Shown here in pieces: positions 1-4,953 of a DNA stretch of 10,863 nucleotides (position 1 is its first letter; every line of letters begins with the position of its first letter). The translations under genes and the position numbers were made by a program. The notes under the pieces were generated by a model. The model did no database searches and was not told the origin of the DNA. It saw only the letters and a list, made by a program, of their open reading frames with translations. Source of the DNA: an uncultured Christensenella sp. (GTDB taxonomy: Bacteria > Bacillota > Clostridia > Christensenellales > Borkfalkiaceae). The DNA is taken from contig CAJTVA010000046.1 in NCBI GenBank assembly GCA_910579585.1, positions 1 to 10,863 of the forward strand, in the 5' to 3' direction.

Positions 1-1703
1 TAATTTAAAAAATCTGAAAAAGTTTTAGCACCAGATTTTATTACCGCATTAAACATTGTATTATGGGATAATGATAATGTATCCCAAGTTTCGCTTGATG
101 AATATGAATCATAGAAATCATATAATACGGCAAATACCGCAGCTTCGCAACCTTCGCCAACTACATAACTTCTCTCAACACTTTGATTCCAAGTATATAA
201 ATTACCGTTGCTATCATACGAATAAGAATCATATTTAGTATCATTAATATATTTTATATTAGATAATTGACTTCCATAAAATTGAGTAACAACAATAGCA
301 AAAAACGTTGGCCACCCTTCACCCCACGCTAATCTTATTCCTTTACTCTTATTATGTACGGCAATTTGGTCATCGGTTATTATATGAGAGCCACCAGGAT
401 TATCTTGAATTTTATAATGATGCTGTAGTTTATGTCCGTATTCATGAAGTATAATATCCCAATATTCATAAGCCTCTTCGGTAATATCTACCACATCCCA
501 AAATGAACTATATTGGTCATTATCTTTGGGATAATGGCAAGTAACCTGTGGCGCTTTTGAACCAGTCATAGCTTCAACATATTTAGAACCCATAATTAAT
601 GCTTGACAAACTTGAAATGCTTTTAATCCTGTAGTTGTATTAGACAAATAATAATTAAATGAGACTGTGCTACCAGGATTTACAGTTTTACTAGGAGTTG
701 TTGACGTATAAGCTCCATATAAAGTTTTTTTTCTAACCAAAACTGTTTCGCCGGCAGAACGAACTTGAACTTTTACATCCACTGCGGACGAAAAATTAAT
801 AGAAACTGAAAAATATCCATTGGCATCCGTATATGTGTCAATAGTAGTGTCACTGGCACAACTTTGTCCCTGCTTAGGAATAATTACACTAACAAGATTA
901 AATTTTAATGGATGATAATATGTACCGTCGAACCATTCCCATTTTCCACAAACTGTTGAATTTGAAGAAGCATTTGCCTTAGAAATTGCTTGAAGTTTAT
1001 CATTTTTGCTATCTGTGATGTTATTGCTTTTTAAAGCATTTTTATTTTCTGTCGGTAAGCATGATATATCTTGTGTTAGATTTTCGTACTGTTCAATTGT
1101 CAGTTCATTATTTGATAAAGCACAATCATAATATAATGTTTCCTTATCTTCTTCTGATGAACGGCTTAAATAGAAAAATCCGTCAAAGTAATAACCATAA
1201 ATATTAGCAACTAATATATTTTCGTTTGCTAATTCTACAATTATCTTAAAATGCATCCGCTCAATAGTTTCGGCAAATCTCAAATTAACTTCAACAAAAT
1301 CATTATCTTTGGTATCTATTTTTATAATTTCAAACCCATTGCAATCGTAATTTATATTTTTAATCTCATAACTTGATTCAATTTTAAAAATTACTTCTGC
1401 AATTTCTGATACAACGTAGGGCTTTTCATCGAATATACTTTCTATTGTTTCAGAGCATTCATTTTCAATATCAGAAAATAACGTTTCACTTTCTTGTGTA
1501 ACAGGATTTATATTTTCATAATTATCTGTTTGCACAATATCATTATATTGTTTTTCTGTAATTTCATTATCAATTTTAGCTTCATTAGTATTTGCAGAAG
1601 CTATAGTATCTTTGTGATAATAAAGTGGTGAAAATAAAAAAGAAACAATCAAGACAAATGATAATAAGACACCTAAAATTTTAAAATTAATTTTATTTTT
1701 CAT
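1..1703 (-). CDS. Secreted HEYGH zinc metallopeptidase, C-terminus cut by window edge
   Basis: The frame from the ATG at 1703 stays open to the window edge: 567 full codons and no stop. Residues 9-27 form a hydrophobic signal or anchor segment, with a possible signal peptidase I site (A-S-A, residues 35-37) and no lipobox. A Ser/Asn/Glu-rich stretch follows. Residues about 250-325 contain TDANGYFSV, which resembles the beta-sandwich of carboxypeptidase regulatory-like domains. The catalytic region has H420-E-Y-G-H424, two zinc ligands and the general base, then WGEGW with Glu462 as probable third ligand. A second conserved-looking GEGCEA lies at about residues 516-521. This is a gluzincin pattern; I cannot assign a MEROPS family. 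It should act outside the membrane on proteins or peptides, substrate unknown. It starts 22 bp after the lipoprotein stop with its own AAAGGGGA site, so the two are probably co-transcribed. Codon use is very AT-rich, unlike the genes right of 4700. Confidence 0.85.
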   Translation of the reverse strand, partial: MKNKINFKILGVLLSFVLIVSFLFSPLYYHKDTIASANTNEAKIDNEITEKQYNDIVQTDNYENINPVTQESETLFSDIENECSETIESIFDEKPYVVSEIAEVIFKIESSYEIKNINYDCNGFEIIKIDTKDNDFVEVNLRFAETIERMHFKIIVELANENILVANIYGYYFDGFFYLSRSSEEDKETLYYDCALSNNELTIEQYENLTQDISCLPTENKNALKSNNITDSKNDKLQAISKANASSNSTVCGKWEWFDGTYYHPLKFNLVSVIIPKQGQSCASDTTIDTYTDANGYFSVSINFSSAVDVKVQVRSAGETVLVRKKTLYGAYTSTTPSKTVNPGSTVSFNYYLSNTTTGLKAFQVCQALIMGSKYVEAMTGSKAPQVTCHYPKDNDQYSSFWDVVDITEEAYEYWDIILHEYGHKLQHHYKIQDNPGGSHIITDDQIAVHNKSKGIRLAWGEGWPTFFAIVVTQFYGSQLSNIKYINDTKYDSYSYDSNGNLYTWNQSVERSYVVGEGCEAAVFAVLYDFYDSYSSSETWDTLSLSHNTMFNAVIKSGAKTFSDFLN

Positions 1704-1725
1704 AATTTCCCCTTTATAAATTTTA

Positions 1726-2247
1726 TTAATTTGCAATACGCAGAATTAAATAGTCTTCAACCTTCTCATAAGTTATTTTATATTTAATTGAAAAACTAAT
1801 ATTTTTTTTGTCCGAATTTTCCTCCGAAGTTGTATAATACATACAGATATAGAACATATCACCGTCATTAAAAAACTCCTTGTCTATAATAAACTGTTTA
1901 CAAAAATTAAAGTTAATCTTATCTTTATTTTTTGTATAGCAATACATATCAGAAGAAAAATCATTTATAATTAATAAATTTTTAATTTCCGTGTTATTTG
2001 CAATATTTTCATTCTTTGAATATGCTATGATATATTTTGAACCTTCAATATTGCCAAACTTTTCTTGGTATCCGTTTTGCAGACCTACAGAAATATTAAA
2101 CTTTATATCGGCATCGAGTTTATATTGTGACTCAAATTCTATACATAAACAATCTTCAGGTGGGTAAGTGGATTTTTGACAAGAACAAGCAGATAATGAA
2201 AAAACAGATAAAATAATAAACATTAGTAAAAAAATCTTATTCTTCAT
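1726..2247 (-). CDS. Small secreted lipoprotein of unknown function
   Basis: This 173-aa protein begins with a classic lipoprotein signal: two Lys, a hydrophobic core, and the lipobox L18-S-A-C21. Cys21 would be lipidated and the mature protein anchored on the outer face of the membrane. The mature part is rich in Asn, Lys, Ile and Tyr and has no motif I recognise; cysteines at about 23, 33, 35, 103, 116 and 135 could form disulfides. Its predicted strand-rich C-terminal half (FSIKYKITYEKVEDYLIL) would fit a small beta-sandwich, but that is inference. The ATG follows AAGGAGC at good spacing. It is the first structural gene after the promoter and leader hairpin at 2292-2469, and is followed after 22 bp by the zinc peptidase. 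It might assist, inhibit or localise that enzyme, but nothing in the sequence proves it. Confidence 0.8.
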   Translation of the reverse strand: MKNKIFLLMFIILSVFSLSACSCQKSTYPPEDCLCIEFESQYKLDADIKFNISVGLQNGYQEKFGNIEGSKYIIAYSKNENIANNTEIKNLLIINDFSSDMYCYTKNKDKINFNFCKQFIIDKEFFNDGDMFYICMYYTTSEENSDKKNISFSIKYKITYEKVEDYLILRIAN

Positions 2248-2291
2248 AATTATAGCTCCTTGTTAGGTTAAAATTAAATAATTTAAAACAC

Positions 2292-2332
2292 AAAAGCGTA
2301 AAGAGATATTATTACATACCCTTTACGCTTTT
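2292..2332 (-). terminator. Terminator-like hairpin in the leader of the lipoprotein operon (candidate attenuator)
   Basis: Two perfectly complementary 12-base arms, 2292-2303 and 2321-2332 (minus-strand reading AAAAGCGTAAAG and CTTTACGCTTTT), surround a 17-base loop. On the minus strand the distal arm runs into TTTTGTGTTTT, a usable U-tract. The hairpin lies between the promoter at 2441-2469 and the lipoprotein ATG at 2247, so it would stop transcription before the operon. Its proximal arm contains the last codons and stop of the 8-codon ORF at 2323-2349, so a ribosome finishing that ORF would cover the arm. Because the arms are symmetric it could also act as a terminator for plus-strand transcripts, though none is evident here. 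Confidence 0.65.
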
Positions 2333-2349
2333 TGACTAAAATGCTGCAT
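2323..2349 (-). CDS. Eight-codon leader peptide ORF (MQHFSQKA)
   Basis: The minus strand reads ATG, eight sense codons and TAA, preceded by GGAGG nine bases upstream, one of the strongest ribosome binding sites in the window. The site sits in a short self-complementary stretch (GGAG-GTGTT-CTCC, 2351-2363). The last three sense codons and the stop fall inside the 5' arm of the hairpin at 2292-2332. A strong site on a tiny ORF overlapping a terminator is the design of ribosome-mediated attenuators known ahead of antibiotic-resistance and amino-acid genes. Here I infer the same principle from layout alone; no identity with a known leader can be claimed. Confidence 0.55.
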   Translation of the reverse strand: MQHFSQKA

Positions 2350-2440
2350 TGGAGAACACCTCCATAATTTTTTAAAGATAAATATACCCTGATAACTTAA
2401 ATAATTAAAATAATCCTTTTATATTTATTTTCTTATCCAT

Positions 2441-2469
2441 ATTTTAACATATTAACCTCTTCTTGTCAA
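2441..2469 (-). promoter_or_regulatory. Sigma-A promoter for the leader/lipoprotein/peptidase operon
   Basis: On the minus strand a perfect -35 TTGACA (2469-2464), a 17-bp spacer and a -10 TAAAAT (2446-2441) predict a start near 2434. The transcript would have about 85 nt before the 8-codon leader ORF and about 187 nt before the lipoprotein start. The promoter starts 15 bp after the stop of the 46-codon ORF at 2484-2624, so that ORF is probably upstream of, not part of, this transcription unit. Confidence 0.75.
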
Positions 2470-2483
2470 TACTATTTTGAAAA

Positions 2484-2624
2484 TTAATTTTCTTTGTCAG
2501 ATATTGCAACATTTATTTCTATTTCCAAAGCGGCAATCATAGTATCTATTATATCTTTCGGAATAAGCGATAAATCGGGAACGGCAATTATCTCTACTTT
2601 TAATTCTTGCTTTTTTGTTTCCAT
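2484..2624 (-). CDS. Small acidic 46-aa hypothetical protein, divergent from the recombinase
   Basis: An ATG at 2624, preceded by GAGAG about eight bases upstream, opens a 46-codon frame ending in TAA. The product begins METKKQELKVEIIAV, then has PDLSLIPKDIIDTMIAAL, likely a strand followed by a helix, and ends acidic (SDKEN). There is no signal peptide, cysteine or recognisable DNA-binding motif. It points away from the recombinase and lies just outside the inverted-repeat block. Small ORFs beside serine recombinases can encode directionality factors or regulators, so that is a possible role, but it is inference from position. Reality as a gene is supported by the start site, a protein-like composition and the promoter that follows; it remains uncertain. 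Confidence 0.5.
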   Translation of the reverse strand: METKKQELKVEIIAVPDLSLIPKDIIDTMIAALEIEINVAISDKEN

Positions 2625-2726
2625 AAATAAACTCTCTTGCAATGTATTGTAGCAGGAGTTTTTTTCTTGTGCGGTAACATTAAGGGAAACAAAGGTTGCA
2701 TTAAAAGAACATAATAGATATATGAG

Positions 2727-2998
2727 CGTGGATTTTTCATTGCCAATTGCGGCATAACATAAAATTTGTCTTTCGGGGGGTTCGGTATCAGAAAAAGTCT
2801 TTGCCTGTCAAGCGGAAAATAAAAATTATCGCCGAAGCCATTTATAATTACCGATAGTTACGCAATATTTTTTCTTTTTCGCATAGAAAACTTAAATTTA
2901 GTAATATCACAAGTTGACAGGCGGACTTTTTCCGATAGGTTTTTTGGTTTGTCGAAAGACAAATTATTAAACAGGAGAAAAGAAATGAAAAATCCACG
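2727..2998. repeat. Nested imperfect inverted repeat upstream of the recombinase
   Basis: Four collinear blocks on the left match the reverse complement of four blocks on the right: 2727-2741 with 2984-2998 (15/15), 2763-2775 with 2953-2965 (13/13), 2786-2799 with 2924-2937 (13/14), and 2803-2811 with 2914-2922 (9/9). Spacings between blocks are nearly equal on both sides, so each arm is about 85 bp, around a centre of about 100 bp (2812-2913). The right arm also contains the local hairpin TTTGTC-GAAA-GACAAA (2948-2963), of which the left arm keeps one half. Otherwise this 360-bp gap (2625-2984) holds no convincing promoter; TTGACA at 2914 has no matching -10. Either arm could be a recombinase site or an inverted duplicate of the recombinase leader. 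Confidence 0.85.
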
Positions 2999-3077
2999 AA
3001 AAAATTTTCAAAGTCCCCAAAATCTGGTGAGTTCGTTTTCTACAATGCGCTCAAAGTTAAAGGAGTGTATTATATGA
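2985..3077 (+). CDS. 30-codon ORF translationally coupled to the recombinase
   Basis: AGGAG (2973-2977) lies seven bases before the ATG at 2985. The frame encodes a basic 30-residue peptide starting MKNPRKNFQSPQNLV and ending KECII, and stops at TGA 3075-3077. That stop overlaps the recombinase ATG (3074) as ATGA, a typical arrangement for translational coupling or re-initiation. The peptide has no recognised domain. Its first five codons lie in the right arm of the inverted repeat, and the left arm read on the minus strand gives the same MKNPR start but lacks a ribosome binding site. It may be a leader that sets recombinase translation, or a small partner protein; the sequence does not decide. 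Confidence 0.55.
   Translation: MKNPRKNFQSPQNLVSSFSTMRSKLKECII
3059..3065 (+). promoter_or_regulatory. Ribosome binding site fixing the recombinase start at ATG 3074
   Basis: AAAGGAG ends eight bases before ATG 3074. The in-frame GTG at 3065 overlaps the last base of this site and cannot be the start, so the protein begins MRMEALTHYG. Confidence 0.8.
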
Positions 3078-4660
3078 GAATGGAAGCGCTTACCCATTAC
3101 GGAACAATAAAGAAAACGGAACAAGCGATTAAAAAAGTGTCGGGAGAACGTATAGCGGTAATTTATGCTCGTTATTCTTGCGAAAAACAAACCGAGCAAT
3201 CCATTGAAGGACAGCTTCGTATTTGCTATGATTATGCAGAGCGCAACGGAATTACGATTGTCGGTACTTATATTGACCGTGCCACTACGGGAACGAACGA
3301 TAAGCGAGAGCAATTTCAACAAATGCTTAAAGATAGCGCAAACGGCGTTTGGAATTTGGTAATTGTCTATAAGCTGGATAGGTTCAGCCGTAATAAATAT
3401 GAAACGGCTATGAATAAAAAGACTTTACGGGATAACGGCGTTAAACTCGTTTCCGCTATGGAGAACATACCAGACACGCCCGAAGGCATTATTCTTGAAA
3501 GCCTGCTCGAAGGTATGGCGGAATACTATTCGGCAGAGCTTTCCCAAAAAGTTTTGCGTGGTTTGAACGAGAACAGACAAAAAGGTTTATACACAGGCGG
3601 TGCGCTTATTTTCGGTTATAGGGCGGAAAACAAAAAGGTTTATGTTTACGAACCCGAAGCCGAAATTATAAGACGGATATTTGACGACGCCGCCGCAGGT
3701 AAACAAATGAAAGAGATATTAGAAGAACTCAACGAACAAGGCGTATTGTATCGGGGTAAACCGTTTGCAAAATCTACTGCTTATAGATTGCTTTCAAACG
3801 AAAAATATATCGGCATTTACAGGCACGGCGAAGAAGTCTTTACCAATATTTATCCTCGTATTGTATCGGATTCCGTTTTCTACTTTGTAAAAGAAAAGCT
3901 CGAAGGCAATAAATACGGTAAACATAAAAAAGACGTTGTATATCTCTTGAAAGATAAAATCAAATGCGGTTACTGCGGACATTCGGTTATATCGGATAGC
4001 GGCACAAGCAAAAACGGCTCGGTTATGCGTTATTATAAATGTAACGGTAAAAAGACTTATCATAACTGTCCTGCAACGCCTATCCGAAAAGAGCTTATAG
4101 AGCAAGTCGTTGTAGATACAACATATAACGTACTTGCAACGCCCGAAATGATTGACCGTGTTTCAACTCTTGTACTTGAAGCTCATCAGAAGCGTGCTGA
4201 CGATAATTCGTTAATTGACATACTGCAAAGCGAATACACCCAGACACACCGCTCAATAGAAAACATATTAAACAATATGGAAAAAGGTATTGTAACTCAA
4301 TCTATGCGTGAGCGGTTAGAACAACTCGAAATCCGTAAAGGTGAACTGTACGAAAAGCTGGCGATTGAAAAAGCAAAATACCGAAAGCCGTTGACAAAAA
4401 ACGATATTGCTACATATCTGAAAACGGCGGTTAAAAAGCAAGCTCGACAAATGATAAAAATACTTGTGAAAGAAGTTCGGTTATTTAATGACAAAGTAGA
4501 AATACATTACAACTACACAGAAAAAACAATAAGCCCTGATAATGACGAAGATTATCAGGACTTTTCTTTTTATGAGTTTGAAAAAACTTTTTTAATAGAC
4601 CAGCGCAAGATAGGCGTTGAGCCGATAAGATTAAAACTTAAAATAGAGCTTTATATATGA
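3074..4660 (+). CDS. Large serine site-specific recombinase (resolvase/recombinase/zinc-ribbon)
   Basis: This 528-aa protein cuts and rejoins DNA at paired sites through a phosphoserine link, as integrases of phages and mobilisable elements do. The resolvase-type catalytic domain spans about residues 26-160, with Y-A-R33-Y-S35 (Ser35 the nucleophile) and KLDR103-F-S-R106. The Recombinase DNA-binding domain covers about 165-275. A zinc beta-ribbon follows with Cys298, Cys301, Cys323 and Cys332, and a likely coiled coil at about 375-435 of the kind that controls integration direction in this family. Length is in the normal range and no key residue is missing. It is coupled to the upstream 30-codon ORF by ATGA. 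The last 35 or so codons follow a terminator-like hairpin. Base composition lies between the AT-rich left block and the right block, consistent with a mobile module. Invertase, transposase-like and integrase roles cannot be separated by sequence alone. Confidence 0.92.
   Translation: MRMEALTHYGTIKKTEQAIKKVSGERIAVIYARYSCEKQTEQSIEGQLRICYDYAERNGITIVGTYIDRATTGTNDKREQFQQMLKDSANGVWNLVIVYKLDRFSRNKYETAMNKKTLRDNGVKLVSAMENIPDTPEGIILESLLEGMAEYYSAELSQKVLRGLNENRQKGLYTGGALIFGYRAENKKVYVYEPEAEIIRRIFDDAAAGKQMKEILEELNEQGVLYRGKPFAKSTAYRLLSNEKYIGIYRHGEEVFTNIYPRIVSDSVFYFVKEKLEGNKYGKHKKDVVYLLKDKIKCGYCGHSVISDSGTSKNGSVMRYYKCNGKKTYHNCPATPIRKELIEQVVVDTTYNVLATPEMIDRVSTLVLEAHQKRADDNSLIDILQSEYTQTHRSIENILNNMEKGIVTQSMRERLEQLEIRKGELYEKLAIEKAKYRKPLTKNDIATYLKTAVKKQARQMIKILVKEVRLFNDKVEIHYNYTEKTISPDNDEDYQDFSFYEFEKTFLIDQRKIGVEPIRLKLKIELYI
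4531..4571 (+). terminator. Terminator-like hairpin inside the recombinase 3' coding region
   Basis: CCTGATAAT (4535-4543) and ATTATCAGG (4551-4559) pair perfectly around a 7-base loop. AAG/CTT pairs extend the stem past one mismatch. On the plus strand the stem runs into CTTTTCTTTTT (4561-4571). The structure has the form of an intrinsic terminator but lies about 30 codons before the recombinase stop, so it could truncate the message or mark where an earlier gene end lay. It may be tolerated during active translation. Confidence 0.45.
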
Positions 4661-4684
4661 AAATAAGCGAAAAAGGTAAAGAAA

Positions 4685-4723
4685 AAGCCCAACCAAACCA
4701 TTTTTACGGGTTCAGTTGGGTTT
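4685..4723. terminator. Intrinsic terminator between recombinase and tRNA-Glu
   Basis: The stem AACCCAAC with GTTGGGCTT (minus-strand reading), plus an inner AACC/GGTT pairing, encloses a loop of about 9 bases. On the minus strand it ends in GGGCTTTTTC and lies just 3' of the tRNA, so it best serves the tRNA-Glu transcript. On the plus strand it ends GTTGGGTTTCATTT and could also stop recombinase transcripts. Confidence 0.75.
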
Positions 4724-4727
4724 CATT

Positions 4728-4802
4728 TGGTGACCCTGCCGGGAATCGAACCCGGGATTGAGCCTTGAGAGGGCTCCGTCTTAACCGCTTGACCACAGGG
4801 CC
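4728..4802 (-). tRNA. tRNA-Glu, anticodon CTC
   Basis: The minus strand folds into a full 75-nt cloverleaf. The acceptor stem is GGCCCTG/CAGGGTC (one G-U pair), the D-stem GTC/GAC, the anticodon stem GAGCC/GGCTC with loop CTCTCAA (anticodon CTC, reading GAG). A 4-base variable loop and T-arm CCGGG-TTCGAAT-CCCGG follow, then discriminator A and an encoded CCA. It carries glutamate to the ribosome. It has its own promoter (4854-4882) and terminator (4685-4723). Its 3' end faces the recombinase 68 bp away; tRNA 3' ends are common integration targets, although no duplicated fragment is visible here. Confidence 0.97.
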
Positions 4803-4853
4803 TTATTGACTTTTATTAATAATGCACACTGTCCTTATTTACAATGCTTAGTG

Positions 4854-4882
4854 ATTATATCACATAAATTTCGGCTTGGCAA
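4854..4882 (-). promoter_or_regulatory. Promoter of tRNA-Glu
   Basis: Minus strand: -35 TTGCCA (4882-4877), 17-bp spacer, and a perfect -10 TATAAT (4859-4854). The predicted start is near 4847, about 45 nt before the mature tRNA 5' end. A palindrome (4866-4891) covers the -35 and most of the spacer. Confidence 0.8.
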
Positions 4883-4891
4883 GCGAAATTT
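4866..4891. repeat. Palindrome over the -35 of the tRNA-Glu promoter
   Basis: AAATTTCG (4866-4873) and CGAAATTT (4884-4891) are perfect inverted copies. Inside them CTTG (4875-4878) and CAAG (4880-4883) also pair, leaving single unpaired G residues at 4874 and 4879. It has no U-tract and so is not a typical terminator. It may be an operator, a short dispersed palindrome or coincidence. Confidence 0.6.
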
Positions 4892-4911
4892 ACGCCGTTA
4901 AAATAAAAATT

Positions 4912-4940
4912 ATCCGCCCCTCCCGTTCGGAGGGGCGGAT
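4912..4940 (-). terminator. Strong intrinsic terminator of the pectate lyase operon
   Basis: A perfect 12-bp GC-rich stem (4912-4923 with 4929-4940) closes a 5-base loop. On the minus strand it is followed by AATTTTTATTTT, a clear U-tract. It starts 14 bp after the lyase stop codon and separates that operon from the tRNA-Glu promoter. Confidence 0.93.
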
Positions 4941-4953
4941 GTCGTTTAATTAC

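Noticed and set aside
56..238. 60-codon plus-strand frame
   Set aside because: It is antisense to the zinc peptidase, whose frame is continuous and carries HEYGH; no ribosome binding site is seen.
2843..2848. TATAAT in the centre of the inverted repeat
   Set aside because: No acceptable -35 hexamer lies 16-18 bp away on the plus strand, nor a good one for the overlapping minus-strand TATAAA, so a promoter is not called.
2914..2942. TTGACA in the right repeat arm as a recombinase promoter
   Set aside because: The sequence 17 bp downstream (AGGTTT) is not a -10 box, and TTGACA also occurs in the left arm as part of the repeat.
2727..2998. CRISPR array or insertion-sequence terminal repeats
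   Set aside because: The repeats are inverted, not regularly spaced direct copies, and no transposase lies between the arms.
3008..3322. 104-codon minus-strand frame across the recombinase start
   Set aside because: It is antisense to the catalytic domain of the recombinase and has no protein-like motifs or start signal.
3794..4105. 103-codon minus-strand frame with hydrophobic segments
   Set aside because: It lies antisense to the zinc-ribbon region of the recombinase; Phe/Ile richness comes from complement of Lys/Asn codons.
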